DNA from: Chryseobacterium gleum
GTDB taxonomy: Bacteria > Bacteroidota > Bacteroidia > Flavobacteriales_D > Sanyastnellaceae
Assembly (NCBI GenBank): GCA_943330925.2
Contig: CALQJP020000184.1
Span: 1-5,347, forward strand
Direction: 5' to 3'
DNA length: 5,347 nt
Positions within the stretch are counted from its first letter, which is position 1, and each line of letters opens with the position of its first letter. The notes under the pieces are model-generated. The model searched no databases and was not told the DNA's origin. It saw only the letters and a program-made list of their open reading frames with translations. Of the stretch, positions 1 through 5,347 are shown piece after piece. The position numbers and the translations under genes were made by a program.

Positions 1-505
1 CAGCGAGTTGCAGAGCAAAAACGACAGCGACTATTTCGATATTCGCTTGCGCATGGAGCCCATCTGGAAGTCGTCGGAAAATGAGTTCTATTTGTATGTG
101 GAACAAGCGATGAGCACTGCGCTCGACAAACCTTACCGCCAGCGCATCTATCGCGTAGTGAAGCAATCCGATGATCGTTTTATCAGTTACATCTATACCA
201 TGAATGCTCCGCAGCGATTCACTGGCAAAACGGGCAGCGATACTATTTTCAATGCGATAACACCCGATTCATTGAAGGTGCTCGAAGGGTGTGAGGTCAC
301 GCTGACATTCAACGGTGAGCTCATGCAATTTGAAGGAGCAACTGCCGATAAGACATGCCCGAGCACGCGCTCCGGAGCAACCTACACCACTTCAAGGGTA
401 GTGATAGGCGCGCAAGGCATGAACAGTTGGGATCAGGGATGGAATGATGCAGGCACCCAGGTTTGGGGCGCAACGAAAGGCGGTTATTCGTTTTTGAAAC
501 AATAG
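1..505 (+). CDS. CpeT/CpcT-family (chromophore lyase-like) protein, 5' partial
   Basis: The frame is open from the left edge (first full codon at position 2) to TAG at 503-505, so the true start lies upstream; the TTG at position 8 is only an internal codon. About 167 residues are visible, against roughly 200 for the family, so some 30 or more N-terminal residues (perhaps including a signal peptide) are missing. Numbering from the TTG at 8, family-like blocks are YLYVEQA (28-34), PYRQRIY (42-48), a C-x-V-T-L-T strand (C95), C117 followed by SGATYTTS (122-129), and the ending with NSWDQGWNDAG (139-149), QVWGA (151-155) and GGYSFLK (158-164). In cyanobacteria CpcT/CpeT proteins act on bilin attachment to phycobiliproteins. 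Homologues in non-phototrophic Bacteroidota have no established role, so the lyase name marks family only. The gene converges on the large minus-strand gene 22 bases downstream. Family assignment rests on recalled motif similarity. Confidence 0.82.
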   Translation, partial: SELQSKNDSDYFDIRLRMEPIWKSSENEFYLYVEQAMSTALDKPYRQRIYRVVKQSDDRFISYIYTMNAPQRFTGKTGSDTIFNAITPDSLKVLEGCEVTLTFNGELMQFEGATADKTCPSTRSGATYTTSRVVIGAQGMNSWDQGWNDAGTQVWGATKGGYSFLKQ

Positions 506-527
506 GCCTTTACAACGCTGTATAATC

Positions 528-3500
528 CTATCGCAGAATCTTGATAGCGCCTGTGCGTTGAATCGTTTCGGTATCAAAGCCTTTCACGCGAATGACATAG
601 TTGTATGCCTGATTCTGGGCGTAGTAATCTTGGTCGCCTCCCTCACCAACCCAAACTTCTTCCGGATCGGTTGAGTGAAAAACAACATCGCCCCAGCGGT
701 TGAAAATGGTGAATTCGTATTCTGCAAATCCTCTTCCTTCCACTTTGAATACATCGTTCAATCCATCGCCGTTCGGGGTAAACGCATTGGGTACATAGAA
801 GTATGCAGAGCTTGTAATCATGTATTGCTGTGTGTTCGTGCAACCCAGCTCATTGATCAAGGTAAGTTGTGGAGTATAGTCACTCAGGCCATCGTATTCA
901 TACACCACCGACCATTCGTTGCTGGTGTTGCCATCGCCAAACTGCCAGTAGATAAAGCATTCGGGGCAGGCCGGTTCCGGTGTGGCGGTAAATGTATAGG
1001 TGTCGTTGCCCATTGAAACGACGTTGAAGTTGGCTGTAATGGGAAGCACTTCAACTAATACATCCTCTTCCAACTGTCGTCCACAAATGTCGCGAAGTAC
1101 CAAGTGGTAGTTGGTGCTTGCTGCCGGGTACACTGAAATGGAGTCGCCCAGGAAATCGTCGTTCCACTCCGCGATATAAGGTCCTTCACCTCCCGAAGCA
1201 ATTGTCCATACATAGGCGGTTTGGTTGGGACATACTGCGGTGTCGAGAGCCGTAACGGCGGTCAATGGTGTGTCGGGAATGAAAATGGTGAGGGTGTCAC
1301 GCGCCGTTTCCGCGCAAGCGTCGGTAATGAGCAAAGCCACCTCAACCGTTTGGAAGGATTGCAAGTTGAAAGTGGCGGTCGTGCCTTCTACATCTCCTGC
1401 TACAATCCATTGATACTCCACTCCGCCGCTGCCACCCTGAATGTCGGCAGCCATGGCAGTGTTGTCGATACACGAAGCATTGATGTCGTTGCCGATGGTT
1501 ACATCAATGGCAGGATTCTCAATGTCAACGTCCGTTTCTGCGGTGGCAGTTGCGCTGCATACATCTGTTACGCTGAGCACAATGTGCGTGTCATCGGCAA
1601 AGGTTGAACTCAGCGCCGTGGCGTTACTGATTGCTGTGCCGTTGCCTGTCCAGCTGTAGGTCCAGTCGTTTACGTTGCCGCTTCCTCCTTCAATGATTGG
1701 GTTGATGGTAAAGAGCGTGGCGCAGTTGCCTGCATAGTCTTGAGGCAAGGAAAGAATAATGTCCGGACTTTCGATGATGAGTTGGCTTTCCACCTCAAAC
1801 GTTTGACCGCATTGGTCGGATACGATTGCTGTGATGGTGCCTTCGATGGTTGCAGGCGCTCCGTAGTTGGCCAGGCCCCAATAATTCCAATCGGTTGCTC
1901 CGTTGAACTGCCATTCGTAGTTGTAGCCAAAGCCCTGTGTGCTTCCGCCGATAGGGGTCACGGTTAGGTTGCAATTCGAACCGCAGGTAACAGTGTGCAC
2001 TGCAGGCATGGTTGCTGACAACGCGGGCGCGTTCACCAGAATTTCGATATCGTCTACTGCTTCAAAGTTGCACTGATCCGTAACAGAAAGGTTGATGATA
2101 CCGGCGTTCCACGAGCTGATACCAAGCGCCTCCGCACCCCAAAGGATGTTGCCCTGATCATCGGACCAATTGTATTGATAGGGAGCGATACCACCGCTTA
2201 CAGTCGCGTAAATGTTAACGAAGTCACCGCAATCGAGCGGCAACACGTTGTCCGTATCGACAATCGAAACAATGAGAGGTTGGGCAACCAATACATCCAC
2301 GATGAATTCACTGTCGTCGCTGGGCATTCCGCATGTATCGGAAACGGTGAGTATATAAGTGGTTGTTGCAAGTGGCGCAACATCGATGGTCTCGTTTGTT
2401 TCACCTGTGCTCCACACATAACCGTAATTGGCGTAGCCTCCGGTTATGATGGGCTCGAGTGTTTGAATGGCACCTTGACAAATTTCATAGTTCACCCCCT
2501 GCACTTGAAGTGGTTCGGGCACGTCGGCGATGAAGAATTCAAACGAGGAAGAGATGAGCGATTCACCGCACTCTGCAATGTTGGTGATGTTCATGATAAC
2601 GGTTTCATTGCCTTCAATGAGGCCGTCTTCAAAGGCGTCGATGTAGATCGAAACCTCCATGACTCCTGGCTCGAAGGTCACGGATTCGGGCATTTGCGTA
2701 TAATCGACGCCGTTGGTAGCCGTTCCTGTGAATGCAAGGTTGGCAACCAGTTGTGTATTTGGGTTTCCACTTTCGGGGCGTTGGAAAACAATGAAGCCAT
2801 CACCGCAGTCCTCAAACATGGTGTTGCCTTCCGGGCCGCCCGCTTCGAGGTCGAGCTGTGCCTGCACAACCAGATTGCTGGAAAAAGAATCGCGCTGCAA
2901 GAAAACAGCCGATGCGTATGCCGGGTCGCTGGTGTCGCAAATAGCCAGTTTGATATGAAACGTTTCTCCGCATTGCACAATCGCAGTGGCTGTTAGGATG
3001 TCAGTATAACCATCCATTTGCATATACATCGGATCTGTGTGCTCGGGGGCGTCGAATGCTAAAGTGCCGTATTGCCCGTCTTGATTGTAGTATTCGCAAC
3101 TCACGCATGGGCCGATGTTGGCAGAGCCGTTGTTGATGGTGCTGATTGCTACCGGTGCATTGGTGCCGGGCACTCGGGCTATGTTCTCTGCATTGTTGGC
3201 ATAAGAACCGTTGATGCCGGGGCCGCTAATGAAGAATCCGAAAATGTCGTTGAAGTCGGTACCCACATATTCAGAATATTCCTCAGAGCCCCACACGTAT
3301 TGGAATTGAATGGTGTCGCCCAGTGGAATAAAGTCGAATTCTATAATCACCCAGTCATTCACATCCACAATGTTGGGGTCGGCACCCGGAATCAGTTCTT
3401 GAATAAGGTTCAACAAGTCAGGGTCTTGACCCATTGCCAACCCGGTGCCGGTTCCTGCATAACCGCTTTCATCGTTGGGACCCACCAACCCGGCTACATC

Positions 3501-3746
3501 GCCCGTGGTCATGGCAAATCCCGAAGCAATGCCAAGATTGCAATTGGTGCAATCGAAGCCTCCAACAGCCGTACTCACCGTGTTGGCCGGGCCACCGTTG
3601 AACGTGATGTTCGATACGGATACATTTTGACCCAACAACACTTCTTGCACGTATTGCTCTACCGTGAGATTGCTGGTGGTGATAAGCTGAGCATGGGTCA
3701 AGCAAACACAAAGCATCCAACCGAAAATGAGTAGTGATCCTTTCAT
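528..3746 (-). CDS. Large T9SS-secreted surface protein: choice-of-anchor L, Calx-beta-like, Ig-like repeats, PKD-like, gliding motility C-terminal (CHU_C) domain
   Basis: This gene encodes 1072 residues, from ATG (complement of 3744-3746) to TAG (complement of 528-530). Residues 1-19 form a signal peptide (hydrophobic core LLIFGWMLCVCL, likely cleavage THA|Q20), which supports this start. Residues about 28-290 resemble the choice-of-anchor L domain: FDCTNCNLGIASGFAMTTGD (64-83), DWVIIEFDFIPLGDTI (131-146), YVWGSEEYSEYVG (150-162) and FNDIFGFFISGPG (165-177). Residues about 295-408 look like a Calx-beta domain (GVDY, VTFEPG, EDGLIEGNE). Residues 415-900 hold six related Ig-like repeats. Residues about 902-980 are PKD-like (YWQFGDGN, 933-940). 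Residues 981-1072 are the type B sorting domain (YVPNAFTPNGDGLNDVF 984-1000, FNRWG 1015-1019, ending GAIKILR). The protein should cross the inner membrane by Sec and the outer membrane by the type IX system, ending cell-attached or released. Adhesion is inferred from architecture; no enzymatic domain was recognised. No clear Shine-Dalgarno sequence precedes the start. Confidence 0.93.
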   Translation of the reverse strand: MKGSLLIFGWMLCVCLTHAQLITTSNLTVEQYVQEVLLGQNVSVSNITFNGGPANTVSTAVGGFDCTNCNLGIASGFAMTTGDVAGLVGPNDESGYAGTGTGLAMGQDPDLLNLIQELIPGADPNIVDVNDWVIIEFDFIPLGDTIQFQYVWGSEEYSEYVGTDFNDIFGFFISGPGINGSYANNAENIARVPGTNAPVAISTINNGSANIGPCVSCEYYNQDGQYGTLAFDAPEHTDPMYMQMDGYTDILTATAIVQCGETFHIKLAICDTSDPAYASAVFLQRDSFSSNLVVQAQLDLEAGGPEGNTMFEDCGDGFIVFQRPESGNPNTQLVANLAFTGTATNGVDYTQMPESVTFEPGVMEVSIYIDAFEDGLIEGNETVIMNITNIAECGESLISSSFEFFIADVPEPLQVQGVNYEICQGAIQTLEPIITGGYANYGYVWSTGETNETIDVAPLATTTYILTVSDTCGMPSDDSEFIVDVLVAQPLIVSIVDTDNVLPLDCGDFVNIYATVSGGIAPYQYNWSDDQGNILWGAEALGISSWNAGIINLSVTDQCNFEAVDDIEILVNAPALSATMPAVHTVTCGSNCNLTVTPIGGSTQGFGYNYEWQFNGATDWNYWGLANYGAPATIEGTITAIVSDQCGQTFEVESQLIIESPDIILSLPQDYAGNCATLFTINPIIEGGSGNVNDWTYSWTGNGTAISNATALSSTFADDTHIVLSVTDVCSATATAETDVDIENPAIDVTIGNDINASCIDNTAMAADIQGGSGGVEYQWIVAGDVEGTTATFNLQSFQTVEVALLITDACAETARDTLTIFIPDTPLTAVTALDTAVCPNQTAYVWTIASGGEGPYIAEWNDDFLGDSISVYPAASTNYHLVLRDICGRQLEEDVLVEVLPITANFNVVSMGNDTYTFTATPEPACPECFIYWQFGDGNTSNEWSVVYEYDGLSDYTPQLTLINELGCTNTQQYMITSSAYFYVPNAFTPNGDGLNDVFKVEGRGFAEYEFTIFNRWGDVVFHSTDPEEVWVGEGGDQDYYAQNQAYNYVIRVKGFDTETIQRTGAIKILR
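1047..2504 (-). repeat. Six degenerate tandem Ig-like protein repeats inside the large surface protein
   Basis: Residues 415-900 of the surface protein contain six diverged repeats. Each begins near a cysteine, passes through a GG-x(n)-Y-x-W segment and ends in a strand close to V-(S/T)-D-x-C. The closing cysteines are C472, C559, C646, C730, C811 and C888, giving periods of 87, 87, 84, 81 and 77 residues. Opening cysteines are C423, C506, C588, C675, C759 and C839, so each unit has one pair 49-58 residues apart, plausibly a disulfide in an exported beta-sandwich. Repeats 2 and 3 carry aromatic insertions (for example DWNYWGLANYG, 619-629). The copies have diverged well below obvious nucleotide repeats, which suggests old duplication. 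They resemble the repeats of long Bacteroidota surface adhesins such as SprB-type proteins; the precise domain family was not determined. Confidence 0.75.
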
Positions 3747-3851
3747 GGGGTTAATTCTCTATTGGTTAGACCCGTCGGATGCAATCAAGGTTGCATGTTC
3801 AACAGGCATTCTCAACATCTTTTATCCCGACTAATGTAGTTCATTTGCAGT
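3747..3851. promoter_or_regulatory. Divergent intergenic promoter region with two small inverted repeats
   Basis: These 105 bases separate the starts of the minus-strand surface-protein gene and the plus-strand methyltransferase gene, so promoters for both must lie here or just inside the genes. ATGCAA (3779-3784) and TTGCAT (3791-3796) form a 6-bp inverted repeat with a 6-base spacer, and TGTTCAACA (3796-3804) is a palindrome around a central C that directly abuts it. The second is partly repeated as CTCAACA at 3811-3817. These could be operator half-sites but no known regulator site was recognised. The nearest match to the Bacteroidota -7 element (TAnnTTTG) on the plus strand is TTCATTTG at 3840-3847, only four bases before the methyltransferase ATG and without a convincing -33 element. 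No strong Shine-Dalgarno sequence is seen for either gene. The regulatory role is inferred from position. Confidence 0.45.
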
Positions 3852-4571
3852 ATGAACGCTACTGACGATTTGCAAGGTTTTCCAACCGACGTAATAGGAC
3901 ATGCTATTTGGACATATCAGTTCGAAAATGAGGTGAACCAGATTGAGTTGATTATTGACGGAATGCAGGACGAACCGATGTTGTCGACGCATTTTTTTCG
4001 CACGGAATCCGAAATGAACGAAGCTGAATTGGAAGCGATGAACCGTTGCAAAGGGCGCGTGCTGGATGTGGGAGCAGGAGCAGGCTGCCACTCGCTTATT
4101 CTGCAGCAACGCGGCATGGAAGTGTTGGCGCTCGAGCGCTCAGCGCTCTCGTGCGAAGTGTTGCGCACGCGCGGCGTGCGTGAAGTAGGGGAGGCTGATG
4201 TAATGCACTTGTCGGGGCAGCAGTTCGACACCATTCTTCTGCTGATGAATGGGTTCGGAATAGCAGGCAATGAAGACGGCTTGGTCAGCTTGTTGAGTCA
4301 TTTGAAAACGCTTCTGGCGCCGGGTGGACGCATCATTGGCGACTCTACCGATATCCGATATTTCAAGGAGGAATCGGCAACGTTGGATTTGTCGGCGGGC
4401 GCACCGTGCGAAGTTGAATTCGAAGTGCGTTGCGAAGGAAAAACACAGATGTTCCCCTGGATTTACCCCGATGAGGTGTTGCTTCAGGTGTTGGCAGAGG
4501 AAGCAGGCCTTCAATACCAAACGGTTATGCATACCGACGACTATCACTTCTTATGCGAACTATGTGTTTGA
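3852..4571 (+). CDS. Class I SAM-dependent methyltransferase
   Basis: This complete 239-residue protein runs from ATG at 3852 to TGA at 4569-4571. The Rossmann-fold SAM site is clear: motif I VLDVGAGAGCHSL at residues 70-82, the acidic end of strand 2 at E95 (LALERS) that usually contacts the ribose hydroxyls, AD (115-116) near the adenine pocket, motif IV-like FDTILLLMNGFGIAG (125-139) and LLAPGGRIIGDSTDI (154-168). An N-terminal segment with HFFR (47-50) and a C-terminal part with FPWIYPDEVL (201-210) and YHFLCEL (231-237) fit a family of about 240-residue methyltransferases that I recall as common in Bacteroidota. The substrate is unknown; no motif points to rRNA, protein or quinone methylation. 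It should be cytoplasmic, as no signal peptide is present. It is divergent from the surface-protein gene and lies 69 bases before a co-directional oxidoreductase, a probable operon partner. ATG 3852 is preferred because the N-terminal segment before HFFR looks like part of the family. Confidence 0.88.
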   Translation: MNATDDLQGFPTDVIGHAIWTYQFENEVNQIELIIDGMQDEPMLSTHFFRTESEMNEAELEAMNRCKGRVLDVGAGAGCHSLILQQRGMEVLALERSALSCEVLRTRGVREVGEADVMHLSGQQFDTILLLMNGFGIAGNEDGLVSLLSHLKTLLAPGGRIIGDSTDIRYFKEESATLDLSAGAPCEVEFEVRCEGKTQMFPWIYPDEVLLQVLAEEAGLQYQTVMHTDDYHFLCELCV

Positions 4572-4644
4572 GTCAAATTTTGATGAGCAAGCGCTGAATC
4601 ATGCGCTCAATGAGGCATATTTGCCTCACACATTCTACCTATGA
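4570..4644 (+). other. Open frame bridging the methyltransferase stop and the oxidoreductase start (24 sense codons, ATGA overlap)
   Basis: In the +1 frame relative to the methyltransferase, 24 sense codons run from GAG at 4570 to TGA at 4642-4644, and that TGA overlaps the next gene's ATG as ATGA (4641-4644). The translation reads ESNFDEQ-ALNHALNE-AYLPHTFYL and looks protein-like; ALNH/ALNE comes from a 12-base near-repeat (4591-4602 and 4603-4614, 9 of 12 identical). It could be a short peptide started at GTG 4564, a C-terminal extension of the methyltransferase reached by a +1 shift at GTT-TGA-G, or chance. Against the extension, the methyltransferase already ends where its family normally ends, and no Shine-Dalgarno-like stimulator lies upstream. 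This is recorded as an open frame, not a gene call. Confidence 0.25.
4611..4628 (+). promoter_or_regulatory. Perfect 7-bp hairpin just upstream of the oxidoreductase start
   Basis: TGAGGCA (4611-4617) and TGCCTCA (4622-4628) are exact reverse complements around a four-base TATT loop. The hairpin ends 12 bases before the ATG at 4641, where a ribosome would bind. No T-run follows it (the next bases are CACATTCTACCT), so it does not look like an intrinsic terminator. It may influence translation or mRNA processing between the two genes, or be a protein-binding palindrome. The structure is seen directly; any function is inferred. Confidence 0.4.
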
Positions 4645-5347
4645 TCAATTGTGCAATTATCGGTTATGGTTATTGGGGGCCGAATTTGGTCCGCAACTTT
4701 GCGGCAACGCCCAACACCACGGTTCATACAGTAGCCGACTTAAGGCCTGAGCGTTTAGCGCTGGTTTCGCGAGCGTATCCTTCTATCAAAGTGACTTCCG
4801 ATATCGATTCGATTTGGACGAATACGGAAATTGATGCGGTAATTATCGCCACACCGGTTTTCACGCATTTTGATCTGGCCAAGAAAGCGTTGATGTCGGG
4901 CAAGCACGTGTTGCTGGAAAAGCCCATGACCGATACGGTAACCCATGCAGAGGAGCTGATTGCATTGGCCAATGCGCACGGAAAAGTGCTCATGGTCGAT
5001 CATACATTCCTCTACACCTCCGCGGTTCAGAAAATGAAAAGCCTGATAGACTCGGGTGAATTGGGGGCGGTGAAGTATTTCGACTCGACACGTATCAACC
5101 TCGGGCTCATTCAGCAAGATGTGAACGTGCTTTGGGACTTGGCTCCGCACGATATTTCTATACTCGATTATCTGATTCCTGCAAAGCCCTTGAGTGTACA
5201 GGCAACAGGTATAAGCCACATTCACAACGGCATTGAAAACATTGCTTACCTCACCGTGAAGTACGCTCACGATTTTATTGCCCATTTCCATTGCTCATGG
5301 TCGGCGCCGGTAAAAATTCGCATGATGCTGTTGGGTGGCGACAAGAA
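4641..5347 (+). CDS. Gfo/Idh/MocA-family NAD(P)-dependent oxidoreductase, 3' partial
   Basis: The frame opens at ATG 4641 and stays open to the right edge, giving 235 residues; family members are usually about 320-360, so roughly the last 100 are missing. The N-terminal Rossmann fold starts at once with the dinucleotide motif G8-Y-G10-Y-W-G13, which supports this start. Strand 2 ends in VADLRPER (31-38). DAVIIATPVFTHFDLAKKAL (65-84) is the usual cofactor-binding block, and LLEKP (91-95) has the family's EKP motif, whose lysine K94 contacts cofactor and substrate. VDHTFLY (119-125) and WDLAPHDISILDYL (165-178) follow, with D166 and H170 in the places of the conserved catalytic-region residues. 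Such enzymes oxidise or reduce hydroxyl/keto groups on sugars, inositols or nucleotide sugars; the N-terminal sequence resembles members found in surface-polysaccharide clusters, for example UDP-sugar 3-dehydrogenases, but the substrate cannot be fixed here. It is cytoplasmic and probably cotranscribed with the methyltransferase. No clear ribosome-binding site is seen. Confidence 0.92.
   Translation, partial: MINCAIIGYGYWGPNLVRNFAATPNTTVHTVADLRPERLALVSRAYPSIKVTSDIDSIWTNTEIDAVIIATPVFTHFDLAKKALMSGKHVLLEKPMTDTVTHAEELIALANAHGKVLMVDHTFLYTSAVQKMKSLIDSGELGAVKYFDSTRINLGLIQQDVNVLWDLAPHDISILDYLIPAKPLSVQATGISHIHNGIENIAYLTVKYAHDFIAHFHCSWSAPVKIRMMLLGGDK

Noticed and set aside
506..527. Possible bidirectional terminator between the two convergent genes
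   Set aside because: The 22 bases contain no stable inverted repeat and no T-run; any terminator must be factor-dependent or lie within the coding ends.
2175..2996. Plus-strand open frame of 273 codons opposite the surface-protein gene
   Set aside because: It lies wholly antisense to the large gene, which has a signal peptide, recognisable domains and a sorting domain. The antisense translation shows no recognisable motif and is rich in residues expected from reverse-reading these codons.
3072..3734. Plus-strand open frame of 220 codons antisense to the N-terminal part of the surface-protein gene
   Set aside because: The opposite strand carries the clear choice-of-anchor L domain and signal peptide; the antisense frame shows no domain and is a shadow.
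4128..4147. Perfect 12-bp palindrome GCGCTCGAGCGC (4128-4139) with a repeated AGCGCT beside it
   Set aside because: It is within coding sequence for the methyltransferase strand 2 region (ALERSALS); Leu, Ser and Ala codon choice explains it.
4164..4180. GC-rich hairpin CGCACGC-GCG-GCGTGCG
   Set aside because: It lies inside the methyltransferase coding sequence over codons for an R-T-R-G-V-R segment; arginine-rich GC codons can produce it, and no T-run or regulatory context supports a function.
4755..5291. Minus-strand open frame of 178 codons at the right end
   Set aside because: The plus strand here encodes a clear Gfo/Idh/MocA oxidoreductase with GxGxxG, EKP and conserved D/H positions; the minus frame is its shadow.

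Overview
The window looks like chromosomal DNA from a member of the phylum Bacteroidota, probably a Flavobacteriia-type lineage. The main evidence is a 1072-residue secreted protein with a choice-of-anchor L N-terminus and a gliding-motility/type IX secretion C-terminal sorting domain (CHU_C, type B), a combination characteristic of that phylum. The lack of clear Shine-Dalgarno sequences before the starts agrees with this. Base composition appears close to balanced. No RNA gene, CRISPR array, insertion sequence or attachment site was seen.

Layout. (1) Positions 1-505, plus strand: the 3' part of a CpeT/CpcT-family (chromophore lyase-like) gene whose beginning lies outside the window. (2) Positions 528-3746, minus strand: one very large gene, convergent with the first and separated from it by 22 bases. 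It encodes a modular cell-surface or secreted adhesin-like protein: signal peptide, choice-of-anchor L domain, Calx-beta-like domain, six cysteine-paired Ig-like repeats, a PKD-like domain and the T9SS type B sorting domain. (3) Positions 3747-3851: a 105-base divergent intergenic region that must hold the promoters of the genes on both sides; it has two small inverted repeats. (4) Positions 3852-4571, plus strand: a complete class I SAM-dependent methyltransferase. (5) Positions 4572-4640: a short gap with a perfect 7-bp hairpin and an open frame that ends in an ATGA overlap with the next start. (6) Positions 4641-5347, plus strand: a Gfo/Idh/MocA-family NAD(P)-dependent oxidoreductase that runs off the right edge. 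It has no stop codon inside the window.

The last two genes are co-directional and closely spaced, so they probably form an operon. An oxidoreductase of this type beside a methyltransferase could be the edge of a sugar-nucleotide or surface-glycan locus, but two genes are not enough to prove it. The large surface protein and the CpeT-like gene look like independent units. There is no clear sign of a new defence or mobile system. The most notable points are the cysteine-paired repeat array, the CpeT-like protein away from any visible phycobilisome context, and the unusual methyltransferase/oxidoreductase junction.
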